Shown: positions 1 to 7,597 of the stretch, piece after piece | How the letters are laid out: every line of letters starts with the position of its first letter | Numbering within the stretch: position 1 is the stretch's first letter | DNA from: an uncultured Clostridia bacterium | GTDB lineage: Bacteria > Bacillota > Clostridia > Oscillospirales > Acutalibacteraceae | NCBI GenBank assembly: GCA_946187095.1 | Contig: CAMHPW010000003.1 | Location: 1-18,893, forward strand | DNA length: 18,893 nucleotides | Direction of reading: 5' to 3' | Program-made: the position numbers and the translations under genes | Notes under the pieces: generated by a model | Databases searched by the model: none | The model's input: only the letters and a program-made list of their open reading frames with translations | Told to the model about the DNA's origin: nothing

Positions 1-118
1 ATACGAATCTTGTTTGAGGCATTGCTCCCTCATAAGCATCTACTACTAATAAGACACCATCAACCATGTTCATTATACGTTCTACTTCACCACCAAAATC
101 TGCATGACCTGGAGTATT
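1..118 (-). pseudogene. Fragment of a TypA/BipA-family translational GTPase, open at the left edge
   Basis: Read leftward from about 118, the sequence encodes [13 protein letters not shown] and then [20 protein letters not shown]. This is the switch II (G3) region of TypA/BipA ribosome-associated GTPases. The P-loop (G1, about 60-70 residues upstream in the family) is missing: the same frame meets a TGA at 164-166. The G3 aspartate that normally precedes TPG is replaced by Asn at the junction. Homology ends where a consensus -10 hexamer (116-121) begins, so a promoter appears to be joined to the middle of a typA gene. The first in-frame ATGs are at 73 and 67, with no clear ribosome binding site. 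Codons are AT-rich (TTA, GTA, AGA) compared with the genes to the right. The family call is firm. Whether this is a decayed copy, a transferred piece or an assembly join cannot be decided here. Confidence 0.6.
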
Positions 119-144
119 ATACAATATCTTTCCTGAATAGTCAA
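116..144 (-). promoter_or_regulatory. Promoter P1, consensus sigma-A type, leftward
   Basis: On the minus strand TTGACT (144-139) is followed by a 17-bp spacer and TATAAT (121-116). This is an almost perfect housekeeping promoter. Its -10 directly abuts the typA-like fragment, so any transcript would begin inside that coding remnant. It is a near copy of the promoter at 300-328. Confidence 0.6.
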
Positions 145-299
145 TAAATTTAACAAAAATAATTCAAGAAATTTTTTGAGGCAAAATATATTCATAATAA
201 ACAAATTATATTGTAGATATTTTTTCATCCTGCGGAACTATTTTCATCATTTTTAACAAATAATGAATAATAGCAAAAGTCAAGACTGCCTCTGACCGT

Positions 300-328
300 A
301 TTATACAATATTTTTCCCTGATAGTCAA
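300..328 (-). promoter_or_regulatory. Promoter P2, consensus sigma-A type, leftward
   Basis: On the minus strand TTGACT (328-323), a 17-bp spacer and TATAAT (305-300) form a consensus promoter. It lies just downstream of the terminator of the ior operon, so it should serve whatever lies to the left. Between this promoter and P1 (about 145-295) the DNA is AT-rich and I see no convincing gene. Confidence 0.6.
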
Positions 329-360
329 TAAAATTATTGAATTTTTCCGCAATTTTTATA

Positions 361-390
361 ACAAAAATTCCCGAACAAATTGTCCGGGAA
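361..390 (-). terminator. Rho-independent terminator of the ior/paaK operon
   Basis: On the minus strand TTCCCGGACA and TGTTCGGGAA form an inverted repeat (390-368) with a short AT loop. It is followed by a T-rich tract (367-361). It starts nine bases after the stop codon of the ACT-domain gene and closes the operon. Confidence 0.85.
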
Positions 391-398
391 TTTTCATT

Positions 399-830
399 TC
401 AGATATTGACGATCTCATTTTCGTCCAGGAGTTCAATGCCGTTTTCTGTAAGAAGTTTTTCAGCAGCTTCATTGTCTGCCACTCTCAATACAACGGAAGC
501 CTGTTTTTTAGCCACAGCGATAAATGCGTACATATACTCGATATTGATATTGTTTCTTGCCAAAACATTCACAACTTTTGCCAGAGCTCCCGGCTCATCG
601 GGAATCGACACACCGACAACTCTTGTGATCGACACGAAACAGCCTGATGATTCAAGAGCCTGTTTTGCTCTTTCGGGTTCGGTCACGATCAGGCGGAAAA
701 TGCCGAAATCCTGCGTATCCGCAACACTCATTGCACGGATATCGATACCGGCATTGGCAATAGCATCTGTGATCGTAACGAGCTTGCCTTCCTTGTTTTC
801 AACGAAAATAGATAACTGTTTTACAGCCAT
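399..830 (-). CDS. Tandem ACT-domain protein, likely amino-acid-responsive regulator
   Basis: A 143-residue protein made of two ACT domains, roughly residues 1-68 and 69-143. The first begins with KQLSIFVENKEGKL and the second with RVVGVSIPDEPGALAKVV; the PGALAKV stretch is the typical ACT ligand-site loop. ACT domains bind small ligands, most often amino acids. Stand-alone double-ACT proteins of this size are often found beside indolepyruvate oxidoreductase and phenylacetate-CoA ligase genes. It is the last gene of the operon, 15 bases after the ligase stop, with a very strong AAAAGGAGG ribosome binding site 8 bases before the ATG. A role as a sensor of aromatic or branched amino acids is inference from context. 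There is no attached catalytic or DNA-binding domain, so it would have to act on a partner protein. Confidence 0.85.
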   Translation of the reverse strand: MAVKQLSIFVENKEGKLVTITDAIANAGIDIRAMSVADTQDFGIFRLIVTEPERAKQALESSGCFVSITRVVGVSIPDEPGALAKVVNVLARNNINIEYMYAFIAVAKKQASVVLRVADNEAAEKLLTENGIELLDENEIVNI

Positions 831-845
831 TTGTAAAACCTCCTT

Positions 846-2165
846 TTATATAGTGATACCGTAACGTCTGCGGTTATCAATGACACGGACAGCCTTGCCT
901 TCGGAACGTGCAATCGTCTTGGGTGCAACCAGATGCAGCTTGGGATTGATGCCCAGCATGGCTTTCATCGCATCCTGCAATTCCTTTTCTTTCTTTGTGA
1001 TGTACTTCGGACTGTCGGAGAAATCCTCCTCACCCATCTCGACATATACATCAAATGTATCGGAATTGTTCACCCTGTCAAGCACGATCTGATAATTCGG
1101 TGCATAGCCCTTGTTGAGCAGTACAGCTTCGATCTGACTCGGGAATACATTCACGCCCTTGATGATCATCATATCATCGGAACGTCCCATCGGTTTCGCC
1201 ATTTTAATAAAAGTTCTGCCGCAGGAACATTTCTTTCTTGTCAGCACACAAATATCTCTTGTTCTGTATCTCAGCAGGGGGAATGCCTCTTTATCAAGAG
1301 AGGTGAATACCAATTCGCCCTTTGTGCCTTCGGGCAGGACTTCACCTGTATTCGGATCGATTATTTCAGCGATAAAATGATCTTCATTAATGTGCATACC
1401 GTTCTGTTCACAGCATTCAAAAGCAACACCGGGACCGCTGATCTCCGTCAAGCCGTATATATCATAGGCTTTGATACCGAGATTTTTCTCTATATCCTGA
1501 CGCATTTCCTCTGTCCACGGTTCTGCACCGAAAATGCCTGCTTTCAGCTTGTTGTCTTCGGGCTTGTAGCCTCTCTCTTTGAGAGATTCGCCTATATATG
1601 CCGCATAGGACGGCGTACAGCAAAGTATTGTAGAATTCAAGTCCATCATGAACTGAATCTGTCTGTCCGTATTGCCGCTTGACATAGGCAAAGTCAGACA
1701 GCCGGCTTTATGCGAACCGCCATGCAGTCCCGAACCGCCTGTGAAAAGTCCGTATCCATAGCATACCTGACAGACATCTTCACTTGTACCGCCTGCCGCT
1801 GTGATCGCCCTTGCACAGCAATCTTCCCACAAGTCGATATCATGCTGTGTATAAAAAGCTACAACCCTCTTACCTGTCGTACCTGATGTGGAATGTATTC
1901 TCACACAGTTCTTCAAATCCGTTGCCAAAAGTCCATAGGGATATGCCTCTCTCAGATCATCTTTTTTCAGGAAAGGCAGTTTGTGTAAATCAGCCGTGCT
2001 CTTTATATCTTCGGGCTTTACGCCTTTTTCATCCATCAGATCACGGTAATACTTCACATTGTCATATACATATTTTACCTGTTTTACCAGCTTTTCATCC
2101 TGTAACTTTTTGATGTCCTCAACAGGCATGGTTTCAAATTCTTTCTGGAAATATCTGTTTTCCAT
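846..2165 (-). CDS. paaK: Phenylacetate-CoA ligase (AMP-forming), paralogue 1
   Basis: A 439-residue member of the PaaK branch of the adenylate-forming enzymes, full length for the family. It would activate phenylacetate or another aryl acid to its CoA thioester, using ATP and releasing AMP and PPi. The ATP-binding loop HSTSGTTGK is at residues 91-99 and the YGLTE motif at 237-241. The ribose-binding Asp is in YRTRD (about 304), the hinge GRSDDMMIIKG at 327-337, and the C-terminal catalytic Lys about 424 in SEGKAVRV. A CSCGR segment near 313-317 is typical of bacterial PaaKs. It follows iorB by 18 bases and precedes the ACT gene by 15. It is clearly diverged from the second ligase at 4515-5816, so the pair probably differ in substrate (phenyl-, hydroxyphenyl- or indoleacetate). 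The specificity cannot be read from the sequence. Confidence 0.93.
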   Translation of the reverse strand: MENRYFQKEFETMPVEDIKKLQDEKLVKQVKYVYDNVKYYRDLMDEKGVKPEDIKSTADLHKLPFLKKDDLREAYPYGLLATDLKNCVRIHSTSGTTGKRVVAFYTQHDIDLWEDCCARAITAAGGTSEDVCQVCYGYGLFTGGSGLHGGSHKAGCLTLPMSSGNTDRQIQFMMDLNSTILCCTPSYAAYIGESLKERGYKPEDNKLKAGIFGAEPWTEEMRQDIEKNLGIKAYDIYGLTEISGPGVAFECCEQNGMHINEDHFIAEIIDPNTGEVLPEGTKGELVFTSLDKEAFPLLRYRTRDICVLTRKKCSCGRTFIKMAKPMGRSDDMMIIKGVNVFPSQIEAVLLNKGYAPNYQIVLDRVNNSDTFDVYVEMGEEDFSDSPKYITKKEKELQDAMKAMLGINPKLHLVAPKTIARSEGKAVRVIDNRRRYGITI

Positions 2166-2183
2166 TGATCATCACTCTTTCAT

Positions 2184-2756
2184 TTAATTATTATAACCGA
2201 GTTCAAATGCCTTTTTATTAATTTCCACAAAAGCAGGCTTTACGCATTTTTCGATAGCGGCTTCCCACTTTTCACGGGGTATGTCAAAATATTTTGCCAA
2301 CCTGCCCATGAGAACGATATTGCAAGCCTTTGCGGAACCTGCCTGTGATGCCAATGCCAATGCATCGATATCATCTACATGAACGCCTTTTGCCTTCATT
2401 TCGTCAAGGATATTTTCGGGATATTCCGCATTGCCTATAATAACGGGCATAGGATCAATCTGCTGTGTATTTACGATAACCGTACCGCCCTTTTTCAAAT
2501 CTTTGATATATCTTGCTGCCTCTATCTTCTCAAAGCTGACGATAAAATCAGCTTCGCCTTCTTCAATGATCGGAGAATACACTTTATCGCCGAATTTAAC
2601 GTATGTTACAACAGAACCGCCACGCTGACTCATTCCGTGAACTTCGCTGACTTTTACGTCAAAGTCCTCATCTACAAGCAGTCTTCCGAGCAGTTTTGAA
2701 GCAAGCAGAGAACCCTGACCGCCTACACCGACTATCATAATATTTTTTGTTGCCAT
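2184..2756 (-). CDS. iorB: Indolepyruvate:ferredoxin oxidoreductase, beta subunit
   Basis: A 190-residue protein of the usual IorB length, belonging to the gamma-type domain of 2-oxoacid:ferredoxin oxidoreductases. The N terminus carries the family motif GVGGQGSLLASKLLG at residues 10-24, followed by EVHGMSQRGGSVV. With IorA it forms the enzyme that oxidatively decarboxylates aryl pyruvates (indolepyruvate, phenylpyruvate, hydroxyphenylpyruvate) to aryl-CoA and reduces ferredoxin; the reaction can also run in reverse. It starts two bases after the iorA stop, with GAGGAG upstream, so the subunits are translationally linked, as expected for a fixed ratio. It is cytoplasmic and has no cysteine cluster of its own; the iron-sulphur clusters are in IorA. 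Confidence 0.93.
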   Translation of the reverse strand: MATKNIMIVGVGGQGSLLASKLLGRLLVDEDFDVKVSEVHGMSQRGGSVVTYVKFGDKVYSPIIEEGEADFIVSFEKIEAARYIKDLKKGGTVIVNTQQIDPMPVIIGNAEYPENILDEMKAKGVHVDDIDALALASQAGSAKACNIVLMGRLAKYFDIPREKWEAAIEKCVKPAFVEINKKAFELGYNN

Positions 2757-2758
2757 GA

Positions 2759-4498
2759 TTATTTCTCCTCACTTTCAAAAGCGTCAAACGGACAAAGACT
2801 TGCACAAACACCGCAGCCAATACACAATGTATTGTCGATCACAGCGTGTTTGTCCCTGAAAGATATCGACGGACAGCCGAACTTCATGCAGCGTTTACAG
2901 CCACGGCATTTATCGGGATTGACATACAACGGCTTTTTGGGCTTGACATACTTCAAAAGAACACAAGGTCTGCGTGAGATAATAACAGACGGCTCATTTT
3001 TGGCGAGTTCCTCTTTAACAACTCTTTCACATTCTTCCAGATTATACGGATCAACAACTCTTACAGAGTTTATTCCGACAGAATGGCAAAGGCTTTCCAG
3101 ATCAACTTTACCTGCAGGATCGCCCTTTATATTGTAGCCTGTTGTCGGATTCTGCTGATGTCCCGTCATGCCTGTAATGGAGTTGTCAAGGATAATAACC
3201 GTTGAATTTGACCGGTTATAAGCGATATTGACAAGACCTGTAATGCCTGAGTGCATAAAAGTAGAATCACCGATTACACAAACAGTTTTGTTTTCAGTTT
3301 CCTCACCGCCTGCTTTGTTATATCCGTGAAGTCCCGATACAGACGCACCCATGCAGAGTGTCATATCAAGGGCATTGAGCGGCGGCATGGAACCCAGTGT
3401 ATAACAGCCTATATCGCCAAGCACTGTAATTTTATTCTTTGCAAGCACATAGTAAATGCCCCTGTGCGGACAGCCTGAACACATCATAGGCGGTCTTACG
3501 GGAATCGCCGTATCAAGCGATACATTCTCTTTATCTTCCAGACCGAATGCCTTTGCAATGGTCTTCTGTGAAAATTCTCCTATGACAGAGAATTTTTCTT
3601 TACCGATAACATTGACACCGATATTCTTGCAGAATGTTTCAATAATCGGATCCAATTCCTCTATCACATATACTTTGCCGACTTTTGCGGCAAAATCTTT
3701 TATCAGATTAACAGGCAGGGGATTTACCATGCCGATTTTAAGAACTGCCACTTTATCTCCGAAAACTTCCTTTACATACTGATAAGAAGTTGATGAAGTG
3801 ATGATACCGAAATCATATTCGCCCGTACCGTTTTCCACTCTGTTAAGCGGAGATGTTTCTGCATATTCCGTCAATTTAGCCGTTCTTTCCTCTACAAACG
3901 GGTGACGCTTTATCGCATTGGCAGGTGCCATGATGTATTTCTGAGGATTCTTTACATACTCTTTTGTAACTTCCGTTCTTTCGCCTGTTTCGGTAATGCT
4001 CTGTGAATGTGCTACTCTTGTACACATCTTGATAAATACAGGTGTATCGAATGTTTCGGAAATCTCATAAGCGATTTTTGCAAAGTCAAGGGCTTCCTGT
4101 GAATTGGACGGTTCCAGCATGGGAACTTTTGCAGCTATCGCATAATGGCGTGAATCCTGTTCATTCTGTGAAGAATGCATACCTGCATCATCTGCCACGC
4201 ATATCACCATGCCTGCATTGACACCTGTATATGACATGGTAAACAGCGGATCAGCTGCTACATTCAAACCAACGTGTTTCATACAGCAGGCGGAACGCTT
4301 TCCTCTCAAAGACGCTCCGAAAGCCGTTTCCATTGCTACTTTTTCATTCGGTGCCCATTCGCAGTAGGTATCATTGAATTTGGCAAATTCCTCTGTTATT
4401 TCCGTACTCGGCGTGCCGGGATAACTTGATATAACGGAACAGCCTGCTTCATAAAGACCTCTTGCCAATGCGGCATTTCCTATCATCAATGCTTTCAT
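2759..4498 (-). CDS. iorA: Indolepyruvate:ferredoxin oxidoreductase, alpha subunit
   Basis: A 579-residue protein, close to the usual IorA length. The N-terminal pyrimidine-binding domain starts at MKALMIGNAALARGLYEAG and includes SSYPGTPSTE. The central TPP-binding domain contains CSGCPHRG (about 340), GDIGCYTLG and the diphosphate/Mg motif GDSTFMHSGITGL (about 410). The C terminus (about 530-575) is a two-cluster ferredoxin domain with CRGCKRCMKFGCP and CIGCGVCASLCP, each binding a 4Fe-4S cluster. It catalyses CoA-dependent oxidation of aryl pyruvates, with electrons going to ferredoxin. It has a strong AAAAGGGGG ribosome binding site, follows ligase 2 by 16 bases and is coupled to iorB. 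In an anaerobe this route can recover energy from aromatic amino acids, or in reverse make them from imported arylacetates; the sequence does not say which way it runs. Confidence 0.95.
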   Translation of the reverse strand: MKALMIGNAALARGLYEAGCSVISSYPGTPSTEITEEFAKFNDTYCEWAPNEKVAMETAFGASLRGKRSACCMKHVGLNVAADPLFTMSYTGVNAGMVICVADDAGMHSSQNEQDSRHYAIAAKVPMLEPSNSQEALDFAKIAYEISETFDTPVFIKMCTRVAHSQSITETGERTEVTKEYVKNPQKYIMAPANAIKRHPFVEERTAKLTEYAETSPLNRVENGTGEYDFGIITSSTSYQYVKEVFGDKVAVLKIGMVNPLPVNLIKDFAAKVGKVYVIEELDPIIETFCKNIGVNVIGKEKFSVIGEFSQKTIAKAFGLEDKENVSLDTAIPVRPPMMCSGCPHRGIYYVLAKNKITVLGDIGCYTLGSMPPLNALDMTLCMGASVSGLHGYNKAGGEETENKTVCVIGDSTFMHSGITGLVNIAYNRSNSTVIILDNSITGMTGHQQNPTTGYNIKGDPAGKVDLESLCHSVGINSVRVVDPYNLEECERVVKEELAKNEPSVIISRRPCVLLKYVKPKKPLYVNPDKCRGCKRCMKFGCPSISFRDKHAVIDNTLCIGCGVCASLCPFDAFESEEK

Positions 4499-4514
4499 TG
4501 ATATATACCCCCTT

Positions 4515-5816
4515 TTACTGATTTCTCAAATCAACGATTCTCTTAGCCTTGCCCTGAAAACGCTCTATCGTTTTCGGTGCAACAAGCGTAACTTTTGTTC
4601 TCAAGCCAAGAATTGACTGCATTTTTGCCTCTATAAACTTCTTCAAGTCGCTCAATCTCTGATACTGTTCGAGCAATTCTACATTTTCAAGTTCTACTTT
4701 GATTTCAAGACTGTCCCTGAAATTCTCTCTTGTAATGACAAGCATATAGTGCGGTGCAATATCCTTGATATTGATAAGAATATTTTCGATCTGTGTCGGG
4801 AATACATTAACGCCCTTGATGATAAGCATATCATCTGTTCTGCCCATGGTTTTAGCCATTCTTGCATGAGTTCTTCCGCAGGAACAAGGCTCATATGTGA
4901 TTTTTGTAATATCCTTTGTTCTGTATCTCAGAACAGGCATTCCACGCCTTGTGAGTGTAGTGATAACCAATTCACCGACTTCACCTTCACCAAGTCTTTT
5001 GCCTGTGTCATGGTCGATGATTTCAGGCAGGAAGTGATCCTCTGCAAAGTGCATACCGTCCCTTGCCTCACAGTCACCTGATACACCCGGACCGCCCAAC
5101 TCTGTCATGCCGTAGTTGTCGGATACACGGATATTGAAATTGCTTTCTATCTGTGAACGCATGGCAGGCGTACAAGGTTCCGAACCGAGTATTCCCAATC
5201 TCAAAGAGTAATCCGAAAGCGGATAACCTGCTTCTTTAACAGCCTCTGAAAGATACAGTGCATAAGACGGCGTTGCAACAAGTCCTGTTACACCATAGTC
5301 ACGCATCATCATCAGCTGCTTTTCGGTATTGCCCGAAGATGCGGGGATAACGGTTGCACCGATATTTTCCATGCCGTAGTGAAGTCCCAAAGCACCCGTG
5401 AACAAGCCGTAACCGAAACTGATCTGTATAATATCATCAGCCGTAACACCGCCTGCAACGGCTACACGGGCTACCAAGTCAGCCCATATTTTGATATCCT
5501 CTTTTGTATATACGCCAACGGTAGGCTTGCCTGTCGTACCCGATGAAGCGTGTATTCTGACAATATCTTTCATGGGAGTGGCCACCATGCCGAAAGGATA
5601 ATTGTCACGGAAATCGTCCTTTGTCGTGAAGGGGATATACTCTATATCGGAAAGCACTCTGATTTTCGAGCCGTCACCCACGCCTGCATCTTCCAGTCTT
5701 TTGTGATACAGCGGTACATTGTCATAACAATACTTAACGGTTTCTTTCAGTCGTTCCAACTGGATTTTTTCAATTTCCTGTCTTGGCATTGTTTCAATGT
5801 CTTTCTGAAACATCAT
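4515..5816 (-). CDS. paaK: Phenylacetate-CoA ligase (AMP-forming), paralogue 2
   Basis: A 433-residue PaaK-family ligase with all family motifs: the ATP loop HASSGTTGK near residue 90, FGYGLFTGALGLHYG, YGMTELGGPG near 240, YRTKD and CSCGR near 305-315, GRTDDMLIIKGVNVFP, and a C-terminal catalytic Lys in FQGKAKRIVD. It would form aryl-CoA from an aryl acid, ATP and CoA. It is the second gene of the operon, six bases after the symporter stop; its ribosome binding site (AAAAGGAAA) lies in the last codons of the symporter gene. Two adjacent start codons (ATG ATG) are possible. The sequence around the substrate pocket (SFGYGLFTGALGLHYGMENI) differs from paralogue 1 (CYGYGLFTGGSGLHGGSHKA), which points to a different aryl acid substrate. 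That is inference. Confidence 0.93.
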   Translation of the reverse strand: MMFQKDIETMPRQEIEKIQLERLKETVKYCYDNVPLYHKRLEDAGVGDGSKIRVLSDIEYIPFTTKDDFRDNYPFGMVATPMKDIVRIHASSGTTGKPTVGVYTKEDIKIWADLVARVAVAGGVTADDIIQISFGYGLFTGALGLHYGMENIGATVIPASSGNTEKQLMMMRDYGVTGLVATPSYALYLSEAVKEAGYPLSDYSLRLGILGSEPCTPAMRSQIESNFNIRVSDNYGMTELGGPGVSGDCEARDGMHFAEDHFLPEIIDHDTGKRLGEGEVGELVITTLTRRGMPVLRYRTKDITKITYEPCSCGRTHARMAKTMGRTDDMLIIKGVNVFPTQIENILINIKDIAPHYMLVITRENFRDSLEIKVELENVELLEQYQRLSDLKKFIEAKMQSILGLRTKVTLVAPKTIERFQGKAKRIVDLRNQ

Positions 5817-5822
5817 TTCTTA

Positions 5823-7499
5823 TCATTTCCTTTTCTTAGAATTTGTTTTATTGTCAGCCTTTTTGGAAGCTGTATTTTCTGCTTTTGTTTCAACGGTGGG
5901 TTCTTCCGTCACTTCGTCACCGCTGATTGCCTGCTTATATGATACCGTGATTTTCTTGTCATAGCAAGCAAATATTTTTTCCACTCTATCCATATCCTTG
6001 GCAGGTGCTATGAAAGTGATGATCGGAGTGATGACGATTCCCAAAATCATGGCAAGCATACCTGCATTGATGGGAGATTTGAAGTATTCCAATACGGCAT
6101 TGTCGAATTTAACGCCTGCAAGGTTGCATACAAATGACGCACCCGAAATGCCGATGCCAAGTACAAAGTTTACCCATACAGCCGTTTTTGAAACTTTTTT
6201 CATATAAAGACCGTACATGAACGGAGCAAGGAACGCACCTGCCAGAGCACCCCATGAAACGCCCATCATCTGAGAAATGAACAGAACAGGTGAATTTGCC
6301 TGAACGATTGCGATTACTGCCGAAATGGCAATAAAGAATACAATGAATACTCTCATGCAGAGAACTTTTTTCTTTTCTTCCATAGCCTTTTTCTTGAAGA
6401 ATACGGGGTCTATGAAGTCCATTGTCAATACGGAACTTGAAGTCAGTACAAGGCTTGAAAGCGTACTCATGGAAGCCGAAAGTACGAGTATTACAACGAT
6501 ACCGATAAGAACGGGAGAAAGATTTTCAAGCATCTTGGGGATAACGGAGTCATAGCCGCCGACAGGCTTGCCGTCTGCACCCATTTCACCGAACAGTCTG
6601 CCGAATCCGCCGAGGAAATAACAGCCGCCTGCAACGATTATCGCAAATATCGTTGAAACAATAGTGCCTGTGCTGATGGATTTTTCGGATTTTATCGCAT
6701 AGAATTTCTGCACCATCTGAGGAAGTCCCCATGTGCCGAGAGAGGTCAGAATGACAACGCCTATCAAACCCCATATATCAGGACCGAAGAATGACGCAAA
6801 TGCACCCTTGAATTCTATACCGTTGGCAACTTCAACGCTTTCCTGTGAAAGAAGTCCGATTGTTGCCTGAAGTCCGCCGTTGATATTGAGAACCGCCGCT
6901 ATGACTGCAACGATACCGAACAGCATGATGATTCCCTGAATGAAATCATTGATAGCCGTAGCCATATAGCCGCCCAGAACGACATAAACGCCTGTGAGAA
7001 CTGCCATAGCGATTACACAATACGCATAAGGAATGTGGAATGCCATTTCAAACAGTCTGGAAAGACCGTTATAGAGTGACGCTGTGTACGGAATGAGGAA
7101 TAAAAATATGATGACAGCAGACGCAATTTTCAGTGCATTGGAATTGTATCTTTTTGCGAAGAAATCGGGCATGGTAGCGGAATCAATGTGCTGAGTCATG
7201 ACACGGGTACGTCTGCCGAGAATGTTCCATGCCAGCAGAGAACCGATAAAAGCATTTCCCAAGCCTATCCAAGTTGACGCAAGACCGAATCTCCAGCCGA
7301 ACTGACCTGCATAGCCTACAAAGATAACTGCCGAAAAATAAGATGTACCGAATGCAAAAGCCGTAAGCCACGGACCTACCGAACGATTACCAAGTACAAA
7401 GCCGTTGACATCTGTTGCCTGCTTGCGGCAGTAGATGCCTACTCCTATCATCACTCCGAAGAAGATGACAAGAAAAAGAATTTTGATGAACATATCCAT
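5823..7499 (-). CDS. Sodium:solute symporter (SSS family), probable aryl-acid or amino-acid transporter
   Basis: A 558-residue polytopic membrane protein with about 13 hydrophobic helices in the SSS order. It starts with MFIKILFLVIFFGVMIGVGIY, then an FVLGNRSVGPWLTAFAFGTSYFSA stretch that matches the family's unwound TM1 region (given here from positions about 35-58). Later come GGYMATAINDFIQGIIM and the LSASMSTLSSLVLTSSS stretch that supplies Na+-coordinating Ser/Thr in this family. The last 40 residues form a charged cytoplasmic tail rich in Glu, Thr and Lys. It is the first gene of the ior/paaK operon, preceded by AGAAGGAG. Members of the family carry proline, pantothenate, sugars or carboxylates, so the motifs do not give the substrate; operon context suggests uptake or exchange of aryl acids or aromatic amino acids. 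Confidence 0.88.
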   Translation of the reverse strand: MDMFIKILFLVIFFGVMIGVGIYCRKQATDVNGFVLGNRSVGPWLTAFAFGTSYFSAVIFVGYAGQFGWRFGLASTWIGLGNAFIGSLLAWNILGRRTRVMTQHIDSATMPDFFAKRYNSNALKIASAVIIFLFLIPYTASLYNGLSRLFEMAFHIPYAYCVIAMAVLTGVYVVLGGYMATAINDFIQGIIMLFGIVAVIAAVLNINGGLQATIGLLSQESVEVANGIEFKGAFASFFGPDIWGLIGVVILTSLGTWGLPQMVQKFYAIKSEKSISTGTIVSTIFAIIVAGGCYFLGGFGRLFGEMGADGKPVGGYDSVIPKMLENLSPVLIGIVVILVLSASMSTLSSLVLTSSSVLTMDFIDPVFFKKKAMEEKKKVLCMRVFIVFFIAISAVIAIVQANSPVLFISQMMGVSWGALAGAFLAPFMYGLYMKKVSKTAVWVNFVLGIGISGASFVCNLAGVKFDNAVLEYFKSPINAGMLAMILGIVITPIITFIAPAKDMDRVEKIFACYDKKITVSYKQAISGDEVTEEPTVETKAENTASKKADNKTNSKKRK

Positions 7500-7547
7500 T
7501 TTGTTTTTTCTCCTTCTCTTTATTCTTTAAAAGAAATATTTTTAAAA

Positions 7548-7578
7548 TAATATGTGTTATCATTGTAAGCACATATTA
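7548..7578. promoter_or_regulatory. 31-bp interrupted palindrome between divergent genes, candidate operator
   Basis: TAATATGTG (7548-7556) and CACATATTA (7570-7578) are perfect 9-bp inverted arms around a 13-bp centre. The element lies alone in the 98-bp gap between the divergent symporter operon and the amidohydrolase gene. That position and symmetry suit a dimeric regulator controlling both directions. I could not assign a convincing -35/-10 pair in the gap for either strand, which would fit an activator-dependent promoter. No regulator gene is encoded nearby. Confidence 0.5.
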
Positions 7579-7597
7579 AAATAAACGAGGTAAAAAG

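Noticed and set aside
1..118. Tetracycline-resistance ribosomal protection gene fragment
   Set aside because: The sequence after the G3 motif ([19 protein letters not shown]) fits TypA/BipA and not TetM/TetO/TetW, which have a different switch II region.
82..228. Minus-strand open frame of 48 codons beginning MKKYLQYN
   Set aside because: It lacks a properly spaced ribosome binding site, runs through promoter P1, and overlaps the typA-like fragment in another frame.
933..1682. Long plus-strand open frame of 249 codons opposite the first ligase gene
   Set aside because: It lies wholly antisense to a full-length PaaK with all motifs, has no ribosome binding site, and its product has no recognisable domain.
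7500..7597. T-box or other riboswitch in front of the symporter operon
   Set aside because: The leader is too short and has no specifier or antiterminator motif, only the palindrome.
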